Assembly: GCF_002117935.1 (NCBI RefSeq)
Contig: NZ_BDJE01000011.1
Location: forward strand, 156,425 to 220,424
Source of the DNA: Nocardioides sp. PD653-B2
Lineage (GTDB): Bacteria > Actinomycetota > Actinomycetes > Propionibacteriales > Nocardioidaceae
Direction of reading: 5' to 3'
Length of the DNA: 64,000 bases
Shown: piece after piece, positions 30,100 through 39,678 of the stretch
Numbering within the stretch: position 1 is the first letter of the stretch
How the letters are laid out: every line of letters starts with the position of its first letter
Position numbers and translations under genes: made by a program
The notes under the pieces: model-generated
Told to the model about the DNA's origin: nothing
The model's input: the letters and a program-made list of their open reading frames with translations, nothing else
Databases searched by the model: none

Positions 30100-30129
30100 C
30101 CAGGAACTGGAACACGTTCCAGTTCCTGG
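30100..30129. promoter_or_regulatory. 30-base palindromic operator upstream of korAB (KstR-like pattern)
   Basis: CCAGGAACTGGAAC, an AC centre and GTTCCAGTTCCTGG form perfect 14-base arms. The core GGAACACGTTCC fits the AACnnGTT pattern of KstR and related TetR regulators of sterol and fatty-acid catabolism. It is 81-110 bases upstream of the korA start. An alternative reading is a hairpin terminator, but a two-base loop is too tight for efficient folding. Confidence 0.7.
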
Positions 30130-30229
30130 GTCGAGCCCGCGGCCGCACGGCTTCCCACGATAGTCCGCAGTCCCGCCTCGCCGTAGCCGTCTCTCTCGCT
30201 GGATCCGTGATGGACGACACGTCCGTCTT

Positions 30230-30241
30230 TTGTGACCACAA
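30230..30241. promoter_or_regulatory. small palindrome in the sulfate operon promoter region
   Basis: TTGTG and CACAA around an AC centre, 76 bases before the cysP start and near a possible -10 (TAGGCT, 30267-30272). It could be a regulator site for sulfur control. Only the symmetry supports this. Confidence 0.3.
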
Positions 30242-30316
30242 TGCGGATCAACTCGGCTAAGTCGACTAGGCTGCTCGGCATTAGTCAGTAGGTGCCCCTT
30301 CGTGGGCAGGAAAGAG

Positions 30317-31333
30317 ATGACGATGAACAAGACGATCAAGGTTGCGGCGGCCCTCTCGGCTGCCGGGGTGCTGGCCTTGACGGGGTGCTCCAGTGACTCG
30401 TCCGGCGACAGTGGCGATGCGGTCAATGTCGCTGGCTACTCCGTTCTCCAGCAGGCCAACGAGGGCGTCATCGACGCCTTCAACGACACCGACGCCGGCA
30501 AGGACGTCGAGGTCAAGGGGTCGTACGGCGCGTCCGGCGACCAGAGCCGCGCTGTCGTGGCCGGCCAGGCCGCCGACGAGGTGCACCTGTCGCTCGAGCC
30601 CGACGTCACGCGTCTGGTCGACGAGGGCCTCGTCGCGGAGGACTGGAAGGACAACGAGACCAAGGGCATCTGCACCCAGTCGATCGTCGTCATGGTCGTC
30701 AAGACCGGCAACCCGGAGGGCATCGACAGCTGGGACGACCTCGCCAAGCCCGGCGTCGGCATCGTCACGCCGAACCCCGCCTCCTCCGGCTCCGCGAAGT
30801 GGAACCTGCTCGCTGCCTACGGCTCGGTGATCGCCGGGGGCGGCTCCGAGGCCGACGCCGCGGCGTACATGAAGCAGTTCTTCGCCAACGTCGTGGCGCT
30901 GCCCGACTCCGGTCGCGACGCGACCACCGCCTTCACCAGCGGCACCGGCGACGTCCTCCTCTCGTACGAGAACGAGGCGATCCTCGCCCGCCAGAGCGGC
31001 ACCGACTTCGACTACGTCATCCCGGACTCCTCGCTGCTGATCGAGAACCCCTGCGCGCTGACCACCGATGCTTCCGACTCCGCCCAGGCGTTCATGGACT
31101 ACCAGAAGAGCGCGGACGGCCAGAAGCTGTACGCCGAGACCGGCTACCGCCCGCTCGTCGACGTCGGTGACGTCGAGGTCAAGGGCGCCAACGACGAGAG
31201 CGACCCGTTCCCGGCTCCGGCCACGCTGCTGACGATCGACAAGGACTTCGGCGGCTGGGACGCCGCCAACACGAAGTTCTTCGACGAGAACGACGGCATC
31301 CTCACCAAGATCCAGGCGGAAGCAGGCCAGTAA
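30317..31333 (+). CDS. cysP: sulfate/thiosulfate-binding lipoprotein
   Basis: 338 residues from the ATG at 30317 (AGGA five bases before); ATG 30323 or GTG 30302 are alternatives. Lipobox LALTGCSSD gives the lipid-anchored Cys near residue 23. The mature protein has sulfate-binding-protein signatures such as GYSVLQQANEGVIDAF, GSYGASGDQSRAV and TPNPASSGSAKWNLLAAYGS, where backbone NH groups and Ser residues hold the anion. Delivers sulfate to CysTWA. The stop overlaps the cysT start (TAATG). Confidence 0.93.
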   Translation: MTMNKTIKVAAALSAAGVLALTGCSSDSSGDSGDAVNVAGYSVLQQANEGVIDAFNDTDAGKDVEVKGSYGASGDQSRAVVAGQAADEVHLSLEPDVTRLVDEGLVAEDWKDNETKGICTQSIVVMVVKTGNPEGIDSWDDLAKPGVGIVTPNPASSGSAKWNLLAAYGSVIAGGGSEADAAAYMKQFFANVVALPDSGRDATTAFTSGTGDVLLSYENEAILARQSGTDFDYVIPDSSLLIENPCALTTDASDSAQAFMDYQKSADGQKLYAETGYRPLVDVGDVEVKGANDESDPFPAPATLLTIDKDFGGWDAANTKFFDENDGILTKIQAEAGQ

Positions 31334-32193
31334 TGGCCTCCTCAGTCGCCGTGGGCGGCCGGTCGGCGCGCAAGCGCCGGCCGGCGTCGTCATCTCAGAA
31401 ATCGGGTGCTGCTCTGACCCGGACGTCGGCCTTCGGGCTCGGCGTCTCCATGATCTGGTTCAGCCTGCTGGTCCTGATCCCGCTCTCCGCGATCATCGTC
31501 AAGGCCACCGGTGGCGGCTGGTCGACGTTCGAATCGGTGCTCACCAACGACAACACCCGAGCAGCGCTCGGGCTCACCGTGGTGGCCTCCCTGATCATCA
31601 CCGCGATCAACATGGTGATGGGCACGATCATCGCCTGGGTCCTGGTCCGGGACCGGTTCCCCGGCAAGGCGCTGCTCGACCTCGTGATCGACATCCCGTT
31701 CGCGATGCCCACGATCGTCGCCGGCCTCGTGCTCCTCTCGCTGTACGGGCCGCAGAGCCCGATCGGCGTCGAGGTCAGCGGCACCCGCTGGTCGGTGCTG
31801 CTCGCGATCGCGTTCGTGACCCTGCCGTTCGTCGTGCGCACGGTGCAGCCGGTGCTCGAGGAGCTCGAGACCGACGTCGAGGACGCCGCGGCGTCGCTGG
31901 GCGCCACCCGGTTCACGACGTTCCGTCGGGTGATCCTCCCGGCCCTGGTGCCGGCGATCTTCGCCGGCGCGGCGCTGTCCTTCGCCCGCGGCATCAGTGA
32001 GTACGGCGCGCTCGTGCTCATCAGCGGCAACCTGCCCCGCAGCACCGAGGTCGTCTCGGTCCGCCTGTTCTCGTTCCTCGAGGGCGGCAACACCGAGGCC
32101 GCCGCTGCTGTCGCGACGATCATGCTGGTGATCGCGCTCCTGGCGATCGTGACGCTCGACGTCGTCCAGCGACGGGTGGCCCGTCGTGGCTAG
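31333..32193 (+). CDS. cysT: sulfate ABC transporter permease CysT
   Basis: 286 residues and six membrane helices. The EAA loop that docks with CysA is seen as ELETDVEDAAASLGATRFTTFRRVILPALVPAI (about 178-210). IDIPFAMPTIVAGLVLLSLYG is the family-typical first half. A Ser/Arg-rich N-terminal tail of about 30 residues precedes the first helix. Co-directional with cysP and cysW; an eight-base overlap with cysW. Confidence 0.94.
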   Translation: MASSVAVGGRSARKRRPASSSQKSGAALTRTSAFGLGVSMIWFSLLVLIPLSAIIVKATGGGWSTFESVLTNDNTRAALGLTVVASLIITAINMVMGTIIAWVLVRDRFPGKALLDLVIDIPFAMPTIVAGLVLLSLYGPQSPIGVEVSGTRWSVLLAIAFVTLPFVVRTVQPVLEELETDVEDAAASLGATRFTTFRRVILPALVPAIFAGAALSFARGISEYGALVLISGNLPRSTEVVSVRLFSFLEGGNTEAAAAVATIMLVIALLAIVTLDVVQRRVARRG

Positions 32194-33022
32194 CCCGAGC
32201 AGCACGGCGGTCGCGAACCGGTCGCAGGTCGTCACGTGGGTGCTCCGCGTGCTGGTCGTGGGCTACCTCCTGATGCTGGTCGCCTGGCCCACGGCGTACG
32301 TCGTCAAGCACACGTTCGCCGGCGGCATGACCGGCATCCAGGACGCCCTGGCTGACCCCGACGTGGTGCACGCGCTCAAGCTCACCGCTCAGATCGCGGT
32401 GGCCGCGGTCATCATCAACACGGTCTTCGGCGTGGGCATGTCGCTGCTGCTGGTCCGGCACACCTTCATCGGCAAGCGGGCGCTCTCGGTGCTCATCGAC
32501 CTGCCGCTGTCGGTCTCGCCGGTCGTGGTGGGTCTCGCGCTCGTCCTCGTCTACAACGGCAGGTTCGGCTGGTTCGGACCCTTCCTCGAGGACCACGGGC
32601 TGCAGATCATCTTCGCCAAGCCGGGCATGATCATGGCGACCTGCTTCGTGATCCTCCCGCTGGTGATCCGTGAGGTCGTCCCCGTGCTCGAGGAGCTCGG
32701 CGACGACCAGGAGCAGGCGGCCCGCAGCCTCGGGGCGAGCGGCCGTCAGACGTTCCTGAGGATCACCCTGCCGAGCATCAAGTGGGCGGTCGTGTACGGC
32801 GTGGTGCTCAGCCTCGCCCGCGCCCTCGGTGAGTTCGGAGCCGTCAAGGTCGTCGCCGGCAACGTCGGCGGGGAGACCCAGGTGGCCACCGTGCTCGTCC
32901 AGCAGAAGTACCAGAACTTCCAGCAGGAGACGGCGTACTCCGTGGCGTTCATGCTCGTCTTCGCGGCGGTGCTGTGCCTGATCGTCGTCGCCCTGTTGCG
33001 TCCCCAGGACTCCCAGAAATGA
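32186..33022 (+). CDS. cysW: sulfate ABC transporter permease CysW
   Basis: 278 residues from the GTG at 32186, inside the last codons of cysT. Six membrane helices; [26 protein letters not shown] and the EAA loop [31 protein letters not shown] (about 171-201) are characteristic. Partner of CysT in the membrane channel. Confidence 0.94.
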   Translation: MASPSSTAVANRSQVVTWVLRVLVVGYLLMLVAWPTAYVVKHTFAGGMTGIQDALADPDVVHALKLTAQIAVAAVIINTVFGVGMSLLLVRHTFIGKRALSVLIDLPLSVSPVVVGLALVLVYNGRFGWFGPFLEDHGLQIIFAKPGMIMATCFVILPLVIREVVPVLEELGDDQEQAARSLGASGRQTFLRITLPSIKWAVVYGVVLSLARALGEFGAVKVVAGNVGGETQVATVLVQQKYQNFQQETAYSVAFMLVFAAVLCLIVVALLRPQDSQK

Positions 33023-33032
33023 GTGCAGTGTC

Positions 33033-34013
33033 ATGAGTATCGAGATCAAGGGCGTCAACAAGATGTTCGGCGACTTCGTCGCACTCGACGACGTCAACGT
33101 GTCCCTGCCCACCGGCCAGCTGACCGCCCTCCTCGGGCCGTCCGGCGGCGGCAAGTCGACGCTGCTCCGCATCATCGCGGGCCTCGACGCGGCCGACTCC
33201 GGCACGATCACCATCGAGGGGACCAACGCGACCACGCTGCCGCCCCAGAAGCGCAACGTCGGCTTCGTGTTCCAGCACTACGCCGTCTTCAAGCACATGA
33301 CGGTGGCGAAGAACGTGGCCTTCGGCCTCGAGATCCGCAAGCGGCCCAAGGACGAGATCGCGGCCCGTGTGGACGAGCTGCTCAAGCTCGTGCACCTGTC
33401 GCAGTTCGCCCACCGGCTGCCGTCGCAGCTCTCGGGCGGTCAGCGCCAGCGGATGGCGCTCGCCCGGGCGCTCGCGGTGGAGCCCACCGTGCTGCTGCTC
33501 GACGAGCCGTTCGGCGCGCTCGACGCGAAGGTCCGCAAGGAGCTGCGCGACTGGCTGCGTCGCCTCCACGACGAGGTGCACGTGACGACGGTCTTCGTGA
33601 CCCACGACCAGGAGGAGGCCATGGAGGTCGCCGACGAGATCGTGGTGATCAACAACGGCCGGGTCGAGCAGGTCGGCACCCCCGACCAGCTCTACGACGA
33701 GCCGGCGAACGACTTCGTGATGGGGTTCCTCGGCGAGATCACGACGCTCAACGGGGTGATGCTGCGGCCGCACGACATCCACGTGTCGCTCACGCCCGAG
33801 GTCGCCGGCGCCGCGGAGGGCACCATCTCGCGGCTGCTGCGGGTCGGCTTCGAGGTGCGCGCCACGGTGCTCACGGACGACGGTGAGGAGGTCACGGTCA
33901 TCCTGACCCGGACCCACGCTCGCCAGCTCGGCCTGGAGACGGGCGTCCGGGTCTGGGTGACCCCGGCCGCGGGTGCGCTCACCATGCCGTCGTTGACGGC
34001 CGCCGCCGGCTGA
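33033..34013 (+). CDS. cysA: sulfate ABC transporter ATP-binding protein
   Basis: 326 residues. Walker [10 protein letters not shown] (35-43), Q-loop FQHYAVF, signature [16 protein letters not shown] (about 133), Walker [17 protein letters not shown] (about 152) and the switch His in [19 protein letters not shown]-like C-terminal domain starting near [10 protein letters not shown] may sense sulfate status, as in CysA/MalK-like ATPases. Drives sulfate uptake. Followed at once by a hairpin overlapping its stop. Confidence 0.95.
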   Translation: MSIEIKGVNKMFGDFVALDDVNVSLPTGQLTALLGPSGGGKSTLLRIIAGLDAADSGTITIEGTNATTLPPQKRNVGFVFQHYAVFKHMTVAKNVAFGLEIRKRPKDEIAARVDELLKLVHLSQFAHRLPSQLSGGQRQRMALARALAVEPTVLLLDEPFGALDAKVRKELRDWLRRLHDEVHVTTVFVTHDQEEAMEVADEIVVINNGRVEQVGTPDQLYDEPANDFVMGFLGEITTLNGVMLRPHDIHVSLTPEVAGAAEGTISRLLRVGFEVRATVLTDDGEEVTVILTRTHARQLGLETGVRVWVTPAAGALTMPSLTAAAG

Positions 34014-34042
34014 CCCGGCCGGGGTGCTGCAGCGGGGTCAGC
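34009..34042. terminator. hairpin between cysA and the yajQ-type gene
   Basis: GCTGACCC (34009-34016, including the cysA stop) pairs perfectly with GGGTCAGC (34035-34042) around an 18-base loop that contains its own GCTGCAGC palindrome. Lies between convergent genes and could end both. Confidence 0.55.
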
Positions 34043-34045
34043 GAC

Positions 34046-34537
34046 TCATCGGTAGTTGGTGAACTGCACCGCGAAGTCGAGGTCCTGACCCTTCACCAGC
34101 GCCTGCACGGCCTGCAGGTCGTCGCGCTTCTTCGACGAGATCCGCAGCTCGTCTCCCTGGATCTGCGCCTTGACGCCCTTGGGGCCCTCGTCGCGGATCA
34201 GCTTGGAGATCTTCTTGGCGTCCTCGGAGGAGATGCCCTCCTTGAGCGCGATCGAGATCTTCGACTGCTGGCCCGACGCGCGCGGCTCGGAGGCGTCGAG
34301 GATCTTGAGGCTCTGCTGGCGCTTGATCAGCTTGTCCTTGAAGACGTCGAGGACGGCGCTGGCGCGGTCGTCGGCGGACGCCGAGATCTCGATCGCCTGG
34401 TCGCCCTGCCACTCGATGGTCGCTCCGGTGCCCTTGAAGTCGAAGCGGGTCGCGATCTCGCGGGCCGTCTGCCCGAGGGCGTTGTCGACCTCCTGGCGGT
34501 CGAGCTTGCTCACGATGTCGAACGACGAGTCGGCCAT
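34046..34537 (-). CDS. yajQ: YajQ family nucleotide-binding protein
   Basis: 163 residues from the ATG at 34537, with GGAGGAG five bases before it; a GTG two codons upstream is less likely. Begins [20 protein letters not shown] and ends [12 protein letters not shown], the signature ends of YajQ/DUF520. The two ferredoxin-like domains bind nucleotides, and some homologues bind cyclic di-GMP as effectors or co-regulators. Whether this one does is not visible. Monocistronic, convergent with cysA. Confidence 0.93.
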   Translation of the reverse strand: MADSSFDIVSKLDRQEVDNALGQTAREIATRFDFKGTGATIEWQGDQAIEISASADDRASAVLDVFKDKLIKRQQSLKILDASEPRASGQQSKISIALKEGISSEDAKKISKLIRDEGPKGVKAQIQGDELRISSKKRDDLQAVQALVKGQDLDFAVQFTNYR

Positions 34538-34653
34538 CTGCACTCCTCCATCTGCCGGACCCCGAAGCGGGGTCCTGGGTTTTCGTCTACCGAACCTGCT
34601 GCGCTATTGTTTCGCCTTGTTGTCGCCGAGCCAAACGGCCGGCGCGACACCCC

Positions 34654-34736
34654 GGCAGGTTGCCCGAGCGGCCAATGGGAACGGACTGTAAATCCGTCGG
34701 TGTATACCTTCGAAGGTTCGAATCCTTCACCTGCCA
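34654..34736 (+). tRNA. tRNA-Tyr (GTA)
   Basis: 83 bases. Acceptor strands GGCAGGT and ACCTGCC pair fully. Anticodon arm CGGACTGTAAATCCG places GTA at 34688-34690, reading UAC/UAU. A long variable arm (class II) follows, as bacterial tRNA-Tyr has, then the T arm GAAGG-TTCGAAT-CCTTC. Discriminator A at 34736; CCA is not encoded. A TATTGT at 34605-34610 could be the -10 of its promoter, with TTCGTC 17 bases upstream. Confidence 0.96.
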
Positions 34737-34770
34737 CTGGCGCCCCGATCCTCGCCGATCGGGGCGTCAG
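34737..34770 (+). terminator. terminator after tRNA-Tyr
   Basis: Immediately after the tRNA, CGCCCCGATC and GATCGGGGCG form a perfect 10-bp stem with a CTCGCC loop, extended to 14 pairs (one G-T) by CTGG and TCAG. Followed by CTCATTTC. A convincing intrinsic-type terminator. Confidence 0.82.
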
Positions 34771-34834
34771 CTCATTTCGGGGCCGGCACTGCGGATGACA
34801 CGCCGGAGCACCTGCCGACGTGGGCGGGCCGCGG

Positions 34835-35767
34835 TCACACGCGCCCCGGCAGGTCGTGGTCGCCGGTGTAGAAGGGCGAGTCCTTGCGGGAGAGGATGTC
34901 GCGCCGCTCCTCGGGCGTGAGCGCCTCGACCTGCGCCCGCACGTCGGACGGGAAGCCGCTCACCTCCGGCGCCTCGGCGACGGGCACGATCGTGTGCACG
35001 ACTCGGTCGGCGTAGACGTGGACCATCGTGAACGCCTGGTGGCCGTCGACGCCCGAGATGAAGCGGGCGTTCGGCGCCGGGTCGCCGGTGTAGCAGGTGG
35101 CGGAGGCGACCGAGACCGGCACGCCGGCGAAGGTGGAGTACGTCGAGTAGTGCAGGTGGCCGGCCAGGATGCACCGCACGTCGGTGCCCGTGATCACGTC
35201 GGCGAGCCGCTGCTGGTCGAGCAGCTCGATGATCTGGGCTGCCGGCAGCATCGGGATCGGCAGTGGTGGGTGGTGCAGCGCGAGCAGGCTGCCGTGCGGG
35301 GCGGGCGTGGCCAGCACGTCGGCCAGCCAGGCCAGCTGGTCGTCGGTCAGGTCGCCGTGGTGGTAGCCCGGCACGCTGCTGTCGAGCGACACGATCCGCA
35401 GTCCGTCCACGTCGTACACCCGGTCCTGGGTGGCCGCGCTCGCCTCGCCGTACAGCCCGGCGGAGTACGCCGCACGCTCGTCGTGGTTGCCCATCACCCA
35501 GACGATCTCGGCGCCGATCGCGGCGGCCGCGGGCTCGACGAGCTCGCGCAGCCGGGCGTACGCCGCCGGCTCGGCCCTGTCGGCGAGGTCTCCGGTGAAG
35601 ACCAGCGCCTGCGGCGCGGGGTCGAGGCGGGCGAGCCGCTCGAGCGCGAGGGCCAGCGACGCCTCGGTGTCGATCACGCCGTACTGCTTGGCCCCCGCGG
35701 CCAGCAGGTGCGGGTCGCTGAGGTGGGCGATGGCGTGCCCCGGCGCGGGGTACTGGCCGTACTGCAC
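34835..35767 (-). CDS. cpdA: metallophosphoesterase, cAMP phosphodiesterase-like
   Basis: 310 residues. All five metallophosphoesterase blocks are in order: HLSDPHL (about 15-21), FTGDLADR (about 57-64), VMGNHDER (about 91-98), LHHPPLP (about 164-170) and AGHLHYSTYS (about 203-212), giving the dinuclear metal site. The arrangement and length match the 3',5'-cyclic-nucleotide phosphodiesterase group (CpdA, mycobacterial Rv0805). Starts at a GTG. If it hydrolyses cAMP it could influence the CRP-like site before nuoA. Divergent from the lipoprotein at 35822. Confidence 0.85.
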   Translation of the reverse strand: MQYGQYPAPGHAIAHLSDPHLLAAGAKQYGVIDTEASLALALERLARLDPAPQALVFTGDLADRAEPAAYARLRELVEPAAAAIGAEIVWVMGNHDERAAYSAGLYGEASAATQDRVYDVDGLRIVSLDSSVPGYHHGDLTDDQLAWLADVLATPAPHGSLLALHHPPLPIPMLPAAQIIELLDQQRLADVITGTDVRCILAGHLHYSTYSTFAGVPVSVASATCYTGDPAPNARFISGVDGHQAFTMVHVYADRVVHTIVPVAEAPEVSGFPSDVRAQVEALTPEERRDILSRKDSPFYTGDHDLPGRV

Positions 35768-35821
35768 GCCCCGAGATTAGCCCTGCAGCAACCGAATCGC
35801 TCGAGCGCGCATCCCAGGGAC

Positions 35822-36865
35822 GTGGACACCCTGCGGCGTGCTGCCCGGTCGGTCGGCCGGGCCGGCGTCGTGTGCGCGGTCGCCCTGACATCCCTGACCG
35901 CCTGCGATGCGGGCGGGTCGGCCGACGAGCCGACCGCTCGTGCGTCGTCGACCCCACCGGGTCGGGCTGCCGACCCGGTGGGCGACCCCACCACGAGCCC
36001 CTCGCCACCGGTGGTGAAGCCGCGCCGAGCGGTGATGCCGGAGGTGCCGATGCGGTTCATGTACGCGCGGGGGACCGGCTCCGAGGCCGTCCTGGTCAGC
36101 GCCGCCGGGATCACCGGGACGGGGCGGAGCGCGTCGGCCTACGTCCCGACCCGGACCGGCGCGGTCTTCGCCAGCGGCGACCAGGTCTACGAGCTCGTGG
36201 ACGGCGGCACGGCGGTCGCCATCGGGCCGGTGCTCGAGCAGGACGTCTTCCTGGAGGTGGACCCGACGCTGCGCTATGTCGCCTGGGAGGTGCGCCGGAG
36301 CGACGGCCGCCGGGCGCGGGCACTCGTCTACGACGTGGTCGCGCACCGCCTGGTGCTGGATCGCGTGCTGCTGTGGGCGGACCGGAGCGGCCCGCTCCGG
36401 GTCGCGGACTTCGGCGCGGCCCGCCTGCGGTTGGTCCACCTGCCGCGGTGGGACTTCTGGACCTTCGCCACGGTGTCGGGTCACGCCCTGGCCACCCCGG
36501 GAGGACAGGTCGTGGACCTGCGGTCCGGCCGGGTCGAGGGCCCCGGGGCGAGCCGGGGGGTGTGGTCGCCGGGCCTGCGCTACCGGGTTGCCGACGTCCG
36601 GGGCCGGCGTCCGTGGCAGGTGGTCGACCCGACGACCGGACGGGACGTCACTCCGGCCGCACTGCTCGGACCGGGCCGGGGTGCCACGCGGCTCACCGGC
36701 TGGCTCGGCAACGCGACCTTCGGGGTGCTCACCACGTCGGGCACGTGGCGGCACTCCTCCGTCGCGGCGTCGGTCTGCCGCGTGGCGGGTCGGTGCCGGG
36801 TGGTGTGGCGGCTCCATCTCGGGCCCGACGACAGCGGTCTGTCGGACTCCAACGAGATCGGCTAG
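35822..36865 (+). CDS. lipoprotein with propeller-like repeats, function unknown
   Basis: 347 residues from the GTG at 35822. The lipobox LTSLTAC (Cys about residue 25) predicts lipid anchoring, followed by a Thr/Pro/Ser linker. The rest has repeated beta-strand blocks with Trp/Tyr and Arg-rich turns (LRYVAWEVRRSDGRRARALVYD; GVWSPGLRYRVADV), suggesting a beta-propeller. Two Cys near the end (SVCRVAGRCRVVW) could pair. Similar in style to the frameshifted gene at 23660. Its stop overlaps by four bases the stop of the convergent reductase gene. Confidence 0.72.
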   Translation: MDTLRRAARSVGRAGVVCAVALTSLTACDAGGSADEPTARASSTPPGRAADPVGDPTTSPSPPVVKPRRAVMPEVPMRFMYARGTGSEAVLVSAAGITGTGRSASAYVPTRTGAVFASGDQVYELVDGGTAVAIGPVLEQDVFLEVDPTLRYVAWEVRRSDGRRARALVYDVVAHRLVLDRVLLWADRSGPLRVADFGAARLRLVHLPRWDFWTFATVSGHALATPGGQVVDLRSGRVEGPGASRGVWSPGLRYRVADVRGRRPWQVVDPTTGRDVTPAALLGPGRGATRLTGWLGNATFGVLTTSGTWRHSSVAASVCRVAGRCRVVWRLHLGPDDSGLSDSNEIG

Positions 36866-37347
36866 GGGCGAGCGGACGGGGAGGTGCGGGTGAGCAGGAA
36901 CACCGGGATCACCCGGTCGGTGCGCTCCTCGTACTTCGCGAAGTTCGGCCAGGTGCGCAGCATGACCTGCCACATCCGAGCCCGCTCGTCGCCCTCGATC
37001 TCGCGCGCCGTGACGGGGATCTGCTCACGCTCGGTGCCGATCGTGGCCTCGCCCGCGGCGCGGAGGTTGCCGACCCACAGCGGCATGTCCGGCCCGCCGA
37101 AGTAGGACCCGGCGATCAGCCAGTCGCCCTGGTGGGGCACACACAGGAGCGGGGTCGTGCGCGGGATGCCGCTCTTGCGGCCGACCACGGTGAGGCTGAG
37201 GTTGGGCAGCCCGGCGATGTCGAGGATCGTGAACCGACCGCGGGTGACCTTCTGGAGGAAGCGGTCGCAGGCCACGATCTGGGGCAGCAGCCTGGGCATC
37301 CACGGGATCGCTCCGATGCGGATCGCCAGCGGCGTCAAGAGACCCAT
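36862..37347 (-). CDS. deazaflavin (F420)-dependent nitroreductase family protein
   Basis: 161 residues. The split-barrel family that includes mycobacterial Ddn, an F420H2-dependent quinone/nitro reductase. LSLTVVGRKSGIPRTTPLLCVPHQGDWLIAGSYFGGPDMPLWVGNLRAAGEATI (about 51-104) is the diagnostic core with the phosphate-binding Lys/Ser of the F420 tail. Substrate unknown, with quinones possible. Implies that the organism makes F420, though no biosynthesis gene is in the window. Convergent with the lipoprotein gene. Confidence 0.87.
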   Translation of the reverse strand: MGLLTPLAIRIGAIPWMPRLLPQIVACDRFLQKVTRGRFTILDIAGLPNLSLTVVGRKSGIPRTTPLLCVPHQGDWLIAGSYFGGPDMPLWVGNLRAAGEATIGTEREQIPVTAREIEGDERARMWQVMLRTWPNFAKYEERTDRVIPVFLLTRTSPSARP

Positions 37348-37408
37348 GGGCGGAGGCTAGCCCGGCCCGAACGGGTGGTGCGTGAGCGCACGGTGCGTGG
37401 GACGGTGA

Positions 37409-37461
37409 GTGACCCCGGTCACCCCGGATCGTTGCCATCGCGGGGAGTACCTGCCTAGGGT
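37409..37461 (+). promoter_or_regulatory. candidate promoter and operator of the malate synthase operon
   Basis: TTGCCA (37432-37437) and TAGGGT (37456-37461) are separated by 18 bases, a plausible sigma-70-type promoter. Just upstream, GTGACC-CC-GGTCAC (37409-37422) is a perfect six-base-arm palindrome in an activator-like position. The IclR protein at the end of this cluster is the obvious candidate regulator, but this is inference. Confidence 0.45.
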
Positions 37462-37515
37462 TCCGGTAAGCAGAAGAAAACCCCCACGATGTGGAATATG
37501 ACGGAGGCTGACGTG

Positions 37516-39678
37516 GTGACTCGGGTACAGGTCGGCGATCTCGCCGTGGCAGAGGTGCTGCACCGCTTCGTCACCGAGGAGGCGCTCCCCGGCTCGGGAG
37601 TCGACCCGGATGCGTTCTGGGCGGCCACCGACGCCCTCGTGCACGAGCTGGCCCCGCGCAACCGTCAGCTCCTCGCCCGCCGCGACGAGCTCCAGGCGCA
37701 GATCGACGACTTCCACCGCGCGAACCCCGGCCGGCCCGACCCCGCGGCCTACGCCGGGTTCCTGCGCGAGATCGGCTACCTGCGCGACGAGCCGGCCGAC
37801 GTCGCGGTGACGACCGCCGACGTCGACGACGAGGTGGCCCGGATCGCGGGCCCCCAGCTGGTGGTGCCGCTGCTCAACGCCCGCTTCGCCACCAACGCCG
37901 TGAACGCCCGGTGGGGCTCGCTGTACGACGCGCTCTACGGCTCCGACGTCGTCCCGCAGGACGGTGACCTCGCACCCGGCGACACCTACAACGAGGTCCG
38001 CGGCGCCGAGGTGATCGCCCGGGGCCGCGCCTTCCTCGACGCCCACTTCCCGCTGACCTCCGGCTCGCACGCCGACGCCACGTCGTACGCCCTGGACGAC
38101 GACGGCCTGGCCGTGACCGTCAAGGACGACGTCGTGCGGCTCGCCGACACGGCGCAGCTGGTCGGGTTCCGCGGCGCGACCGCTGCGCCCGAGGCCGTGC
38201 TCCTGGTCCACCACGGTCTCCACGTCGAGATCCAGGTCGACCCCGAGGACCCGATCGGCAGCACCGATGCCGCCGGCGTCAAGGACCTGCTGCTCGAGTC
38301 GGCGGTCTCCACGATCATGGACCTCGAGGACTCCGTCGCGGCCGTCGACGCCGACGACAAGGTGCTCGGCTACCGCAACTGGATGCGGCTGATGTCGGGC
38401 ACCCTCGCGGAGGAGGTCACCAAGAACGGCGAGACCTTCACGCGGGCGATGAACCCCGACCGCACCTACGCCACGACCTCCGGCGACGAGGTCACGCTGC
38501 CCGGCCGCTCGCTGCTGTTCATCCGCCAGGTCGGCCACCTGATGACCAGCGACGCCGTGCTCGACCGCGACGGCAACGAGGTGCCCGAGGGCATCCTCGA
38601 CGCGGTCATGACCGCTCTCGGCAGCCTGCGCGACCTGCGCGGCGACTCCGAGCTGGGCAACTCCCGGACCGGGTCGATGTATGTCGTGAAGCCGAAGATG
38701 CACGGGCCCGACGAGGTCGCCTTCGCCGTCGAGCTCTTCGGCCGGGTCGAGGAGATGCTCGGCCTGCCCCGCCTGACGATCAAGGTCGGCATCATGGACG
38801 AGGAGCGGCGAACGTCGCTCAACCTCAAGGCCTGCATCGCCGAGGCCAGCGAGCGGGTGGCCTTCATCAACACCGGCTTCCTCGACCGCACCGGCGACGA
38901 GATCCACACCTCCATGCAGGCGGGCCCGATGGTCCGCAAGAACGACATGAAGGGCGAGACCTGGATCCAGGCCTACGAGGACCTCAACGTCGACATCGGC
39001 CTCGAGTGCGGCCTGCTCGGCCGCGCCCAGATCGGCAAGGGCATGTGGGCCGCGCCCGACAGCCTGGCCGCGATGTACGACGCGAAGGTCGCCCACCCGG
39101 AGGCCGGCGCCAGCTGTGCCTGGGTGCCGTCCCCGACCGCGGCCACCGTGCACGCGTTGCACTACCACCAGGTCGACGTGCGCGCCCGCCAGGAGGAGCT
39201 CGCCGCGGGGGGTCGGCGCCGCGACCGCGAGCAGCTGCTCGAGATCCCGCTCGGCGATCCCGGCTCGTGGTCCGACGACGACCGGCAGCACGAGATCGAC
39301 AACAACCTCCAGAGCCTGCTGGGCTACGTCGTGCGCTGGGTCGACGCCGGCGTCGGGTGCTCCAAGGTCCCCGACATCACCGGTGAGCCGCTGATGGAGG
39401 ACCGCGCGACCTGCCGGATCTCCTCGCAGCACGTCGCCAACTGGCTGCACCACGGCGTGGTCACCGGCGACCAGGTCGAGGAGACCCTGCGCCGCATGGC
39501 CAAGGTCGTCGACGAGCAGAACGCCGGCGACCCGTCGTACGCCCCGATGGCTCCGGGCTACGACGGCGACGCCTTCGAGGCCGCGCGTGCGCTGGTGTTC
39601 GAGGGTCTCGAGCAGCCCAGCGGCTACACCGAACCGATCCTGCACCGACGCCGTGCCCACAAGAAGGAGAGCTCCTGA
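37516..39678 (+). CDS. glcB: malate synthase G
   Basis: Condenses glyoxylate with acetyl-CoA to malate. 720 residues. I choose the GTG at 37516 because [19 protein letters not shown] matches the family start and GGAGG (37503-37507) lies eight bases before it; ATGs at 37489 and 37498 are in frame but worse placed. Catalytic landmarks include [37 protein letters not shown], and near residue 600 [25 protein letters not shown]. First gene of the glycolate module; the stop overlaps the next start (TGATG). Confidence 0.96.
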   Translation: MTRVQVGDLAVAEVLHRFVTEEALPGSGVDPDAFWAATDALVHELAPRNRQLLARRDELQAQIDDFHRANPGRPDPAAYAGFLREIGYLRDEPADVAVTTADVDDEVARIAGPQLVVPLLNARFATNAVNARWGSLYDALYGSDVVPQDGDLAPGDTYNEVRGAEVIARGRAFLDAHFPLTSGSHADATSYALDDDGLAVTVKDDVVRLADTAQLVGFRGATAAPEAVLLVHHGLHVEIQVDPEDPIGSTDAAGVKDLLLESAVSTIMDLEDSVAAVDADDKVLGYRNWMRLMSGTLAEEVTKNGETFTRAMNPDRTYATTSGDEVTLPGRSLLFIRQVGHLMTSDAVLDRDGNEVPEGILDAVMTALGSLRDLRGDSELGNSRTGSMYVVKPKMHGPDEVAFAVELFGRVEEMLGLPRLTIKVGIMDEERRTSLNLKACIAEASERVAFINTGFLDRTGDEIHTSMQAGPMVRKNDMKGETWIQAYEDLNVDIGLECGLLGRAQIGKGMWAAPDSLAAMYDAKVAHPEAGASCAWVPSPTAATVHALHYHQVDVRARQEELAAGGRRRDREQLLEIPLGDPGSWSDDDRQHEIDNNLQSLLGYVVRWVDAGVGCSKVPDITGEPLMEDRATCRISSQHVANWLHHGVVTGDQVEETLRRMAKVVDEQNAGDPSYAPMAPGYDGDAFEAARALVFEGLEQPSGYTEPILHRRRAHKKESS

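Larger units (their letters stand above)
30020..30316. other. 297-base divergent control region between korA and cysP
   Basis: Holds no convincing gene. It contains the 30100-30129 palindrome, a smaller TTGTG-AC-CACAA palindrome at 30230-30241, and a TAAGTCGACTAG partial palindrome at 30258-30269 directly before a TAGGCT that could be a -10 (30267-30272) for the sulfate operon. A weak 82-codon frame on the minus strand (30281-30033) covers most of the region; I do not accept it as a gene. Confidence 0.6.

Noticed and set aside
30033..30281. An 82-codon minus-strand frame in the korA-cysP gap
   Set aside because: It spans both divergent promoters and the large palindrome, has no recognisable domain, and its codons through the palindrome are dictated by the symmetry.
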